From: Betaproteobacteria bacterium
GTDB taxonomy: Bacteria; Pseudomonadota; Gammaproteobacteria; Burkholderiales; Rhodocyclaceae
Assembly (NCBI GenBank): GCA_016705475.1
Contig: JADIYD010000006.1
Coordinates: 310,001 to 374,000, forward strand
Reading direction: 5' to 3'
Length of the DNA stretch: 64,000 nucleotides
Every line of letters starts with the position of its first letter. The stretch's first letter is position 1. Both the position numbers and the translations under genes were made by a program. The notes beneath the pieces are model-generated. The model saw nothing but the letters and a program-made list of their open reading frames with translations. It made no database searches and had not been told where the DNA came from. Positions 1 through 8,688 of the stretch are shown here, in pieces.

Positions 1-646
1 GATCCAGAAAGCGCTGGCGCGGCGCGTCGACCTCAAGTCGGGTGGTTACCTGATCATGGATCAGACCGAAGCGATGACGACCATCGACGTCAACACCGGC
101 GGCTTCGTCGGTGTGCGAAATTTCGATGACACTATTTTCAAGACCAACCTCGAGGCGGCGGTCACCATTGCCCGCCAGCTGCGCCTGCGCAACCTCGGCG
201 GTATCATCATCGTTGATTTCATCGACATGGAAAACGAAGAGCACAAGAAAGCCGTACTCGACGAATTCAACAAGGCGCTGGCCCGCGACCATACCCGGCT
301 GACCGTCAATGGCTTCACCCAGCTTGGCTTGGTCGAAATGACCCGCAAGCGGACGCGCGAATCGCTTGCCCACGTGCTGTGCCAGCCATGCCCAACCTGT
401 GGCGGTCGTGGTGAGGTCAAGACGGCACGCACGGTGGCCTACGAAATTCTCCGCGAACTGCTGCGCGAAGCCCGTCAGTTCAACGCCCGCGAGTACCGCA
501 TCCTGGCCGGCCCGGCCGTCGTTAATCTCTTTCTCGACGAGGAGTCGCAAGCGCTGGCCATGCTCTCCGACTTCATCGGTAAATCCGTTTCCCTGCAATC
601 CGAACCAAGCTATTCGCCTGAGCAGTACGACATTGTTTTGATGTAA
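1..646 (+). CDS. rng: Ribonuclease G, 3' part (5' end lies outside the window)
   Basis: RNase G is a cytoplasmic endoribonuclease of the RNase E/G family that matures 16S rRNA 5' ends and degrades mRNA. The reading frame is open from base 2 and ends at TAA 644-646. The catalytic DNase I-like region is visible (DVNTGG, then IIIVDFIDM), followed by the zinc-link motif CPTCGGRG and the small C-terminal domain ending in DIVLM. There is no long RNase E-type tail, which fits rng. This copy has the normal C-terminus, unlike the copy at 1806-2590, so it is probably the functional gene. Its last 24 bases are the attachment site of the adjoining elements. Confidence 0.9.
   Translation, partial: IQKALARRVDLKSGGYLIMDQTEAMTTIDVNTGGFVGVRNFDDTIFKTNLEAAVTIARQLRLRNLGGIIIVDFIDMENEEHKKAVLDEFNKALARDHTRLTVNGFTQLGLVEMTRKRTRESLAHVLCQPCPTCGGRGEVKTARTVAYEILRELLREARQFNAREYRILAGPAVVNLFLDEESQALAMLSDFIGKSVSLQSEPSYSPEQYDIVLM
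623..646 (+). other. Attachment site 1 (att, rng 3' terminus)
   Basis: This 24-bp sequence starts cagtacgacattg and ends gatgtaa, including the rng stop codon. It recurs exactly at 2567-2590 and 18067-18090. Integrases of this class often use the 3' end of a conserved gene and keep the gene intact. Here it marks the left border of element 1. Confidence 0.85.
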
Positions 647-660
647 CGTAATTTACGTTG
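646..660. repeat. Inverted repeat next to att1
   Basis: AACGTAA and TTACGTT form a perfect 7-bp inverted repeat around a single T, immediately after the rng stop codon. The same structure follows att2 at 2590-2604 but is absent after att3 at 18090, so it belongs to the element arm and not to the chromosome. It may be a protein-binding site for integration or integrase control. Confidence 0.5.
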
Positions 661-740
661 ATCTGTGATCATAGTTTGTGAAAATTATCGTGATTAATCA
701 GTATTTTGTTGTTTGTCCTGTTGATCTAAGGTGATCCTCG

Positions 741-746
741 TATAAT
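741..746 (+). promoter_or_regulatory. Candidate -10 box for integrase 1
   Basis: TATAAT lies 43 bp before the int1 start. The same box is repeated at 2685-2690 before int2. No good -35 box at standard spacing was found, so this is a tentative call. Confidence 0.35.
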
Positions 747-762
747 CGAAGCTATCAATTTT

Positions 763-780
763 GGGTAGCTAGATGGGTAG
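763..780 (+). repeat. GGGTAGCTAGA-type repeat, left end of element 1
   Basis: Two GGGTAG units (gggtagctaga then tgggtag) lie just before int1. A fuller version lies before int2 (2708-2730) and near the right end of element 2 (17973-17997). The position at both ends of an island suggests integrase arm-type or accessory-protein sites. Confidence 0.4.
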
Positions 781-788
781 AACCGGAA

Positions 789-1805
789 ATGGGGTTTGTG
801 GCACGAGACAAAGGGCTGCTATCGGACCTGCAGATCAGGCACTGGATCAAGGCGGGCACGCCACTGGCCAAGACTGACGGCAATGGTCTGACCTTCACGC
901 TGTCCGCTGCCGGAGCGGCAGGCTGGATTCTTCGCTACAGCCACGGTGGCCGCCGACGCGAGCTGTCGATTGGCCGCTACCCCGACATCAGCCTGGCTGA
1001 TGCGCGCGGAATCGCCACCATCAAACGCGCCGAGATCATGCAAGGCGGCAATCCGGCCGCCGACAAGCAGAAAGCCAAGTCCATCGCGGCAAAGGACTGG
1101 ACTGCGCGAACTGGTCCAAGGACTACCGGGCCAAGAAGCTCGGGAGGCTGGCTGAGAGCACGCAGGTGGAAGCCATGGCGCCACCTCAAGCGCATCGAGA
1201 ACCGGCTCGGTGCGCTGACCGTGCGAGATCGAGGCATCGGACGGAATTGCGCTGATCGAGGCCAGCGCGCTGACCTGGGGCGAGGCCAATATGCTGCTGA
1301 TCACCACCAAATGCCTGTTCCACTCAGCCTCGGCAAGGCCTGGTAACCAATCCGTGCCACGGCATCATGCTTCGGCGCTGCCAGCGGCGCGGCCGCCAAG
1401 CGACAGCGCCTGATGCTGACCAGGAAGAACTGCCTTCTAATAAACGCCGGCATGCTAGCGCAACGTGCTGATTATCCGCATCTTGCTGGCCACCGCCGTG
1501 CCTGAGCGCGGAACCCTACAAGGCGAAGTGGGAACGTGCTGACTGAGGAGGTGCGTTGGCGCATCCGACCAAGACCGGCCCTGCGATGGATATTCCCGCT
1601 AGCGCCGCTGTCGTGGAGGTGGTTCCGAGAACTGCGAGAGATGGCCGGCGAGTCGGCTTTTGTGCAGCCCGCCTGGACACGGGGCCGCGCTGCCGCGAAA
1701 CGGTGGCGATACCCACGTCAGCAAGGACAGCATCCGTGAAACGATCGGCTGCTGACTCGAGCACCCGACAAGCCGGCGGTGCGCGCTTCACGCCGCCGAC
1801 TGCGC
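789..1805 (+). pseudogene. P4-type tyrosine integrase 1, heavily decayed
   Basis: The first 100 or so residues read cleanly as the N-terminal DUF4102 domain of a phage P4-type integrase (LLSDLQIRHWIKAG, GRYPDISLADAR), about 60 percent like int2. The frame breaks near 1100. Later pieces are recognisable in other frames: an RHLKRIENRLGAL-like segment near 1180, a TNPCHGIM-like segment near 1345, and WFRELREMAGESAF near 1620-1660. The last piece resembles the region before the catalytic HxxR box and stops where rng sequence begins at about 1806. The catalytic C-terminus with Arg, His and Tyr is missing. The gene cannot be functional. Confidence 0.8.
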
Positions 1806-2590
1806 AGCGCGATTCTTGTCGACTCGCGGGAGAATTTCCAGAAGCTGACGGTTTTCGCGCAGGAATACACCCCGGCCGTGATTCCGCTGCTTGAGCACTA
1901 CATCGGCCAGCGTCCGTTGTTCGACCTGCATGGCGTTGAGGACGAGATCCAGAAAGCGCTGGCGCGGCGCGTCGACCTCAAGTCGGGTGGTTACCTGATC
2001 ATGGATCAGACCGAAGCGATGACGACCATCGACGTCAACACCGGCGGCTTCGTCGGTGTGCGAAATTTCGATGACACTATTTTCAAGACCAACCTCGAGG
2101 CGGCGGTCACCATTGCCCGCCAGCTGCGCCTGCGCAACCTCGGCGGTATCATCATCGTTGATTTCATCGACATGGAAAACGAAGAGCACAAGAAAGCCGT
2201 ACTCGACGAATTCAACAAGGCGCTGGCCCGCGACCATACCCGGCTGACCGTCAATGGCTTCACCCAGCTTGGCTTGGTCGAAATGACCCGCAAGCGGACG
2301 CGCGAATCGCTTGCCCACGTGCTGTGCCAGCCATGCCCAACCTGTGGCGGTCGTGGTGAGGTCAAGACGGCACGCACGGTGGCCTACGAAATTCTCCGCG
2401 AACTGCTGCGCGAAGCCCGTCAGTTCAACGCCCGCGAGTACCGCATCCTGGCCGGCCCGGCCGTCGTTAATCTCTTTCTCGACGAGGAGTCGCAAGCGCT
2501 GGCCATGCTCTCCGACTTCATTGGTAAATCCGTTCCCTGCAATCCGAACCAAGCTATTCGCCTGAGCAGTACGACATTGTTTTGATGTAA
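1806..2590 (+). pseudogene. rng: Partial second copy of rng with a C-terminal frameshift
   Basis: RNase G sequence begins abruptly at ILVDSREN (about 1808) with no start codon context, runs through DVNTGG and CPTCGGRG, and loses frame at about 2532 where one T is missing relative to copy 1. The peptide then ends in TTLF at 2585 instead of DIVLM. The upstream part of the gene is replaced by integrase sequence. The join lies in CTGCGCAGCG, which both an integrase DLRS motif and an rng LRS motif could encode. It is a fragment with no expected activity. Confidence 0.85.
2567..2590 (+). other. Attachment site 2 (attL of element 2)
   Basis: This is an exact copy of the 24-bp rng end (cagtacgacattg to gatgtaa). 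With 18067-18090 it brackets the 15.5-kb island. It is also the right border of element 1. Confidence 0.85.
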
Positions 2591-2684
2591 CGTAATTTAC
2601 GTTGATCTGTGATCATAGTTTGTGAAAATTATCGTGATTAATCAGTATTTTGTTGTTTGTCCTGTTGATCTAAGGTGATCCTCG

Positions 2685-2690
2685 TATAAT
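2685..2690 (+). promoter_or_regulatory. Candidate -10 box for integrase 2
   Basis: TATAAT lies 74 bp before the int2 start, in the same context as 741-746 because it is part of the duplicated segment. Confidence 0.35.
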
Positions 2691-2707
2691 CGAAGCTATC
2701 AATTTTT

Positions 2708-2730
2708 GGGTAGCTAGATGGGTAGCTAGA
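2708..2730 (+). repeat. GGGTAGCTAGA tandem repeat, left end of element 2
   Basis: GGGTAGCTAGA occurs twice in tandem with one T between. Near the right end of the island, 17975-17997 carries GGGTAGCTAGA, a C, and GGGTAGCTAAA. These are candidate integrase arm sites. Confidence 0.45.
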
Positions 2731-2763
2731 GTGGTGGCTACCCAAGCATTTTGAGGAGCTTCC

Positions 2764-3246
2764 TTGGCGAAAATTCAAACCAACCTTCTGACCGATATCC
2801 AGATTCGGAAATGGATACGAGCAGGCGCTCCGTTTGCAAAGTCTGATGGCGGCGGACTGACCTTTACCTTATCGGCTGCTGGTGCTGCGGTCTGGGTGCT
2901 CAGATTTAGGCATGCCGGTAGGCGACAGGAAGTAACGCTGGGTCGCTACCCCGATATGTCCCTCGCTGCTGCACGTTTAATGGCCGCAAAAAAGCGCATT
3001 GCCTTGGTTGATGGGATCAATCCGGCAGATGAGGTGCGCAAGGCAAAAAGCCTCCGCGATTGGACTGTTCGTGAGTTGATCAGTGACTACAAAAACTTGG
3101 TTTTGAGTACGTTGGCGGAGAGTACTCAGCGGAGCTACGGCAGAAATCTCAAGCGTATTGAAAACGGCATGGGTGCCATGTCCGTGCAGTCGGTTTCTCC
3201 TGCGGATGTTGTCGCACAAATTGAACGGGTTAAGGCTGGCTGTTGA
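2764..3246 (+). pseudogene. P4-type tyrosine integrase 2, truncated by IS21
   Basis: The reading frame starts at TTG 2764 after a GAGGAG ribosome site. It encodes 160 residues: the DUF4102 DNA-binding domain (LLTDIQIRKWIRAG, GRYPDMSLAAAR) and the beginning of the core-binding domain (STQRSYGRNLKRIEN). Family members have about 400 residues with catalytic Arg, His and Tyr in the second half. All of that is lost where the IS21-family element begins at 3241, and the stop codon lies in IS sequence. This integrase would have recognised the rng 3' end. Confidence 0.87.
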
Positions 3247-3345
3247 CGCTCGTTGAAAACTGACCAGAAAAGCGAGGTTGTGCGCGCTGAAAATTGACTA
3301 GGGTGATTAACTCGTCCGCTCATTTTTTGAGCAGGACTTTAGGAG

Positions 3346-4850
3346 ATGATCACCATGAAGGATCTGGGAAGGGTTCGACGTTTGTATTACCGGGATGGCG
3401 TGTCGCTATCTGAGATTTCAAGGAAGACGGGGTATAGCCGGAACACCGTCAAGCGCTGGCTACGGACACCGGAAGGGACGGAGCCGAAGTACGAACGGCA
3501 GAATCCGAACATCAAGATTGCACCGTATGCGGCACAGCTCATCAAGGCGTTGCAACCGATGCGCGCCGCCCCAAACGGGACCGGCGTACAGCACTGAAAC
3601 TCTTTGGTGAATTGCAGGCGGCCGGATTCACCGGCACCTACTGCCGGGTCACCGAATTCATCCGGCGCTGGCGTGCAGACCGTGGGACAGCTGTTTGCAA
3701 AGCCTTCGTTCCGCTCCACTTTGAATTGGGTGAAGCCTTCCAGTTTGACTGGAGCGAAGAGCATCTGGTGATTGGCGGCGTCTGGCGCAAGATTCTCGCC
3801 TCGCATCTCAAGTTCTGCGCCAGTCGGGCCTTTGTGGTTCAGGCCTACCCGACCCAAGGCCACGAAATGCTGTTTGACGCCCACACCCGTTCGTTTGCTG
3901 CCTTGGGCGGCATTCCCCGACGGGGCATCTACGACAACATGAAGACGGCGGTCGATAAGGTGCAGAAGGGCAAATCCCGAATCGTCAATTCGCGCTTCTC
4001 GGCCATGGCCTCCCACTACCTGTTCGACCCGGATTTCTGCAATGTCGCCAGTGGCTGGGAGAAAGGCGTGGTTGAGAAGAATGTCCAGGATAGTCGGCTG
4101 CGGCTCTGGCAGGATGCCGGCAAGGAGCGTTTCGGTTCCTTCACCGAACTGAACGTCTGGCTGCTCGAACGCTGCCGCGGTCTGTGGCAGGAATTGCGTC
4201 ATCCCGAGTATGCCGATCTGAGCGTGGCCGAGATGCTTGAGCACGAGCAACCGAGCCTGATGCCGATGGTCGCGCCCTTCGATGGTTATGTTGAAACCTT
4301 GGGCAAGGTGTCCAGCACCTGCCTGGTCACGCTGGATCGCAACCGCTACTCGGTACCGTGCGAGTTGGTTGGCCAGGGCGTCAGCCTGCATCTCTATCCG
4401 GAACGGGTGGATATTGTGGCGTACGACACGCGGGTGGCGAGTCACCCACGCTGCTTTGCCCGGCAACAGACGTGCTACGACTGGCAACACTACATTCCGC
4501 TGATTGAACGAAAGCCAGGTGCCTTGAGAAACGGCGCGCCGTTTGCCGACATGCCGGACCCGTTGCAGCGATTACGCGGCTTGCTTCTGCGTCGTGAAAG
4601 CGGTGATCGGGTCATGGCCAAGGTGCTGTCGGCGATCGCGCAATTCGGCCTAGAGGCGGTGCTGGTGGCGGTTGATCTGGTCCTGGAGTCGGGCTTGCCG
4701 AGTGCCGAGCACGTCGAGAACATGCTCAATCGCTTGAAATCCGGACCCATGCCACCCCCAGTTGAGACAGCACTCACCGTCAGTGAAGCCCCTATTGCCG
4801 ATACCGGACGGTATGACCGTCTGCGCAGCGAGGTGACTGATCATGCGTGA
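3346..4850 (+). pseudogene. istA: IS21 transposase IstA, frameshifted
   Basis: The N-terminal part (3346-3597) holds the helix-turn-helix MKDLGRVRRLYYRDG...SRNTVKRWL. The second part (from about 3612) holds the DDE nuclease with FQFDWSEE, IYDNMKTAVDK and GWEKGVVEKNVQ carrying the three acidic residues. The frame is lost near 3555, where one base seems missing, because the sequence after it reads as ALKLFGELQAAGFTGTY in the next frame. The two parts together give about 500 residues, the normal IstA length. It would make only an 83-residue peptide unless the shift is a sequencing error. Confidence 0.87.
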
Positions 4851-5639
4851 GCTGATGAGCGAGTTCAAGGAATTGCGGCTGCACGGCATGGCGGGGGCCT
4901 GGGAAGAACTATCGGCCGACGGCGGTACCCGTATCGAAACGTCCCGCTGGCTGGTTGAGCATCTGCTGCAAGCAGAGCATACGGACCGCGTTATGCGCTC
5001 CATCGGGTACCAGATGCATGCAGCCCGGTTTCCGGTGCACCGTGATCTGGCGGGATTTGATTTCGCGCAATCAAAGGTGGATCAGAAGCTGATTCGGCAA
5101 CTGGCCGACCTGTCCTTCACCGAAGAGGCACAAAACGTCGTGTTCATCGGCGGTACGGGCACTGGCAAGACACACCTCGCCACGGCACTGGGCGTCTCAG
5201 GGATTACGCGACACAGCAAGCGGGTTCGCTTCTACCCACGGTGGATCTGGCCAATGCGCTGGAGCAGGAGAAAGCCGCCGGCAAGGCAGGACGGATCGCC
5301 TTGGGATTGCTGCGCATGGATCTGGTGATTCTGGATGAACTGGGCTACCTGCCATTCAGCCAGGCCGGTGGTGCCTTGCTGTTCCACTTGCTGTCGAAAC
5401 TCTACGAACACACCAGCGTGATGATCACGACCAACCTGACGTTTGCCGAATGGCCGAGCGTCTTCGGCGATGCCAAGATGACGACGGCGCTGCTCGACCG
5501 ACTGACGCATCACTGCCATATCGTGGAAACGGGGAATGAGTCGTTTCGCTTCCGGCACAGCACAGCAACGGCCAAGTCGAGGATCAAGGCAAGGGAGCAG
5601 AGCAAGCGGGGAAATCCACCGGAGGAGGACGCCTTCTGA
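4843..5639 (+). pseudogene. istB: IS21 helper ATPase IstB, frameshifted
   Basis: IstB is the AAA+ ATPase that selects targets for IstA. The Walker A motif GGTGTGKTHLA is near residue 105, and Walker B DLVILDELGYLPF follows in another frame. A single C appears to be missing at about 5236 (tacccacgg), after which the protein continues correctly from TVDLANALEQEKAAGKAG to the stop at 5637-5639. The composite length of about 265 residues is normal. It overlaps the end of istA by 8 bp, as usual in IS21. Confidence 0.86.
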
Positions 5640-5824
5640 TCAGGGCCGCGTTGGGAAATCCGTTCCGGACTTCGTCCTCCACGGCTTTCCCAACGCATTC
5701 ATTGTGGCTCGGAAATCAGTTGTTCTGAGCTACACTTATCCACAAGCCAGCCTATGTCAGGTGGCTATCACGCCTGGTCAAAATTCAACGCGCACAGGTG
5801 GTCAAATTTAAACGCGCGCCGACA

Positions 5825-6266
5825 CTATTGACCTGTTTGCCTGCAATTTCTCGCTTCTCGATGGGAACGCAGAGGTCCAGGCCAAGCTTGAGCAGGATTT
5901 CGTAGAGGATGTCGTCGCTGCTACGGCCTGATTCCAGATGTTCGAGGTGATCGAACAGCGAGGTTTTGAGATCGGTTGTTTTGGGATTCCAGGCGCGGAT
6001 ATTGGAGGTGTCTAGTTTGAAGACCCGGAAACCATTATCGAAAGAAAACAAGGAATTTTCTGTTTTCACTTTGCCACATGCTCGGCGAAGTCGCTCCTTG
6101 GTTAACTCAGATATTTTTCGTGGCTTACGCAATTGGTCGCAAAAATGAATTGCCGAAATGTCCTCCTTGTTTTCTTCACCAAGCGGCTCCGGCAACTGCA
6201 CCAAAATGAAACGGCGATTCATCTGTTCCTTGGCATTTTGCTCCATTACAGCCTGGCCACTCGAAC
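5825..6266 (-). pseudogene. Type III-like DNA methyltransferase, C-terminal fragment
   Basis: Reading leftward, SSGQAVMEQNAKEQMNRRF continues directly from the FAGSGS of the fragment at 9312-10580 once the IS66 element and one copy of its 8-bp repeat are removed. The section shows the tail typical of type III Mod proteins (NGFRVFKLD, HLEHLESGRSSDDILYEILLK, then VPIEKREIAGKQV). It is cut at 5824 by the IS21 end, so roughly the last 100 residues are gone. Any Res gene that normally follows Mod is missing. Confidence 0.87.
6259..6266 (+). repeat. 8-bp target-site duplication of IS66, left copy
   Basis: ACTCGAAC lies directly before the left end of the IS66 element and recurs at 9312-9319 directly after its right end. 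Eight base pairs is the usual duplication size for IS66. Confidence 0.95.
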
Positions 6267-6350
6267 GTAAGCGTCGTTCCGAGGCCGTCTGGCGAATAGC
6301 GTCATATTGATAGAAAGTGGTGCCCGCCAAATAAAGTAGCGGGGACCATT

Positions 6351-6752
6351 TTGGACACAGGTGAAGTTGTTGCGAGGGGTCGGGCCGGTCGGCCCAATTA
6401 CCCGACTGAATTCAAGCGCCGACTGGCCGTCGAAGCCAGCGAACTGGAGATATCCGTCGCGAAATTGGCGCTACGCTATGGGCTCAACGCCAACATGGTG
6501 TTCAAGTGGCGGCGGCAATACCGAGCGGGCAAGTTCGGTATGCAAAGCATCGGCTGCCAAGCACCTGAAGCACCCCAGTTTCTTCCGGTCGTGACATCGG
6601 CGCCGCCCAGCAAGGCAAAGTCGGCAAAGGTGGCAAGCAAGGAACCGGGATACATCGAGATCCTTCGTGGCGATTCGAGGATTCGTGTCTGTGGCGATGT
6701 GACGGCCTCGGCCTTGCATCTGGTGCTCGACTGCCTGGCTGCGCGCGAATGA
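6351..6752 (+). CDS. tnpA: IS66 accessory protein TnpA
   Basis: This is a 133-residue helix-turn-helix protein of the IS66 Orf1/TnpA type. It starts at TTG 6351 and has NYPTEFKRRLAVEA, then the recognition helix region RYGLNANMVFKWRRQY. TnpA is needed with TnpB and TnpC for IS66 transposition; its exact task is not settled. It overlaps tnpB by 4 bp (ATGA), implying coupled translation. The frame is intact. Confidence 0.9.
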   Translation: MDTGEVVARGRAGRPNYPTEFKRRLAVEASELEISVAKLALRYGLNANMVFKWRRQYRAGKFGMQSIGCQAPEAPQFLPVVTSAPPSKAKSAKVASKEPGYIEILRGDSRIRVCGDVTASALHLVLDCLAARE

Positions 6753-7096
6753 TCGGATTGCCGGTTGGCACCCGCATCTGGCTGGTCGCAGGCATCACCG
6801 ATATGCGCCGTGGCTTCGATGGCCTGGCATCCATTGTGCAGGCGCACCTGTCGGCCGATCCCTTTGGGGGCCACGTCTTTGTCTTTCGTGGCCGACGTGG
6901 CGACCTGATCAAGTTACTCTGGTGGGACGGCGATGGACTGTGTCTGTTTGCCAAGCGACTGGAGCGCGGCCGCTTCATTTGGCCGAACGCCACAGAGGGC
7001 AGCGTGCATCTCTCCGGCGCCCAACTCTCGATGCTGTTGGAAGGTATCGATTGGCGCCGGCCATCACGCACCTGGCAACCCGAGCGGGCTGGGTAA
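6749..7096 (+). CDS. tnpB: IS66 accessory protein TnpB
   Basis: This 115-residue protein carries the signature of IS66 Orf2/TnpB: DMRRGFDGLASIVQ, FVFRGRRGDLIKLLWWDGDGLC and a C-terminal lysine/arginine-rich tail. It is intact and lies between tnpA and tnpC. Family members are required for transposition but their biochemical role is not known. Confidence 0.93.
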   Translation: MIGLPVGTRIWLVAGITDMRRGFDGLASIVQAHLSADPFGGHVFVFRGRRGDLIKLLWWDGDGLCLFAKRLERGRFIWPNATEGSVHLSGAQLSMLLEGIDWRRPSRTWQPERAG

Positions 7097-7148
7097 ATAC
7101 CTGCGTTGGGGGCTGTTCACCGCGTCCACTTTCCTGTAAACTTCTGGC

Positions 7149-8687
7149 ATGCCCAAGCCAGTGATCCCTTCAGCCAGCCGCGCTTCCAGCGAAGTGGATG
7201 CCCTGCGCCAGCAGGTTGAAGCACTGACCGAAGAGAACGAGCACCTCAAACTTCTGGTCGCCAAATATCGCCGCATGCACTTCGGCCAGAAGGCGGAATC
7301 ACAGGCCCAACTGGGGCAACTTGATCTAGCCCTGGCCTATGATCCGCTCGCCATCAAGTTGGCCGAATCGGTGAAGCCGAGTCCTGCCGCCAACGATGCG
7401 GAAATCGAGAAACGCTCAAGGAAGCGCAAGCCCTTCCCGGAAACCTTGCCGCGTGAAACGGTGACGCATATGCCGCCAGCGACCGACTGCCCGGACTGCG
7501 GTGGGCCGTTCAAGCCCTTGGGTGATGATGTCTCGGAAATGCTCGAGTATGTGCCCGCCAGCTTCAAGGTCGTTCGCCATGTCCGACCGAAACTGGCCTG
7601 CGCGCACTGCGACCACATTGCTCAGGCGGAGGCACCTCACGCCCGATTCCGCGGGGTATCGCCGGTCCTGCCTTGTTGGCACACATGCTGGTCGGGAAGT
7701 TCTGTGATCATTTGCCGCTATACCGGCAAAGTGCCATTTATGCGCGTAGCGGTCTGGACCTGGATCGCGCACTGCTCACTGAATGGGTAGGGCATTGCCA
7801 TGAATTGCTCTCGCCGCTGGTCGAAACGATCCGGCGCTATGTGTTGGGCGGCCCCAAGGTTCATGCGGATGACACCCCGCTACCGGTCCTTTCGCCCGGT
7901 AAAGGTCGAACCAAGACGGCAAGGCTCTGGACCTATGTTCGGGATGATCGCCCTGCCGGCAGCGATGATCCACCCGCCGTCTGGTTTGCCTACCCGAGGA
8001 TCGGAAGGGGCATCATCCGCGCGACCACCTAAAATCCTTCCGGGTGTACCGCAAGCCGATGCCTATGCCGGGTTCAATGCTCTTTATGAAACAGGGAACA
8101 TTCAGGAAGCGGCTTGTTGGGCGCACGTCCGACGTAAATTCGTCGATGTCTATCGGGCGAATGGTTCGCCGATCGCCGCCGAGGCCATTGCCCGAATTGC
8201 CACGCTGTACGGCATCGAAGCCCAGATACGCGGGCAATTGCCGGTGGAACGAAGAGCAGCCCGGCAAGCCGAGGCTCGCCCGCGGCTGCATGAACTACGT
8301 GACTGGCTGGAGACACAGAACCAGCGGGTCTCCCGGAAGTCCGGGATCGCAGATGCGATTGGCTATGCCTTGAATCAATGGTCTGCGTTGATGTACTACA
8401 CCACGGATGGCCGGGTCGAGGTCGATAACAACGCGGCCGAGCGGGCCTTGAGGACGGTGGCTCTGGGTCGCCGAAACTATCTGTTCGGCGGGTCCGATGC
8501 CGGCGGTGAGCGAGCAGCCAGCATGTATTGCCTGATCGGCAGCGCGAAACTCAACGGCATTGACCCCGAGGCCTATCTGAATACGGTCCTCGCAAGGATT
8601 GCCGAACACCCGATTAACCGGATCGATGAACTGCTGCCCTGGAATCTCTATCCCGCTCAGGCAGCCCCATTACAGAAAGCCGCCTGA
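7149..8687 (+). pseudogene. tnpC: IS66 transposase TnpC, three frameshifts
   Basis: This is the DDE transposase of IS66. The segments, in order, are an N-terminal coiled coil (VDALRQQVEALTEENEHLKLL), a zinc-binding part (CPDCGG, CAHCDH), the catalytic core with VHADDTP, and EVDNNAAERALR with the final Glu. One base seems to be missing near 7637, one near 7992 and one near 8042; restoring each rejoins a normal protein of about 514 residues ending at TGA 8685-8687. As written the gene is dead. Confidence 0.87.
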
Positions 8688-8688
8688 G

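Larger units (their letters stand above)
1..780 (+). repeat. Direct repeat, copy 1 (rng 3' half plus att-integrase spacer)
   Basis: Bases 1-780 are nearly identical to 1946-2725. I see one substitution, one lost T in the coding part and one extra T in the spacer. Identity stops at the end of gatgggtag, just before the two integrase genes, which are themselves diverged. The left end of this copy is outside the window. Confidence 0.93.
647..2590. mobile_element. Element 1: relic of an integrative element at the rng 3' end
   Basis: The segment lies between att1 and att2 and holds only the remains of one P4-type integrase followed by a second rng 3' fragment. No cargo gene is recognisable. It is best read as the stub of an older island at the same site, shortened by deletion. 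The duplicated rng fragment at its right end is far longer than an att site and needs a separate explanation, either recombination or misassembly. Confidence 0.6.
1946..2725 (+). repeat. Direct repeat, copy 2
   Basis: This is the second copy of bases 1-780. It includes the rng fragment, att2, the inverted repeat and the -10 box of the integrase. Near identity over both host and element sequence means the duplication is recent, or was homogenised by gene conversion. Confidence 0.93.
3241..5824 (+). mobile_element. IS21-family insertion sequence, 2584 bp, defective
   Basis: The left end begins TGTTGACGCTCG and the right end, read inward on the other strand, begins TGTCGGCGCGCG. Both ends hold repeated motifs of the form TTGAAA(A/T)NTGACC, typical of IS21 multiple terminal repeats. 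Inside are istA and istB in the usual order, with start and stop overlapping. Both genes carry a frameshift. No direct target repeat flanks the element: ggctggc lies on the left and ctattga on the right. The left flank is integrase and the right flank is methyltransferase, so DNA between them has been lost. Confidence 0.87.

Noticed and set aside
1516..1894. Short frames on both strands between int1 and rng copy 2
   Set aside because: They are pieces of the decayed integrase in shifted frames, not separate genes.
3230..5830. Target-site duplication for the IS21-family element
   Set aside because: Flanking bases ggctggc and ctattga share no direct repeat of 4-8 bp.
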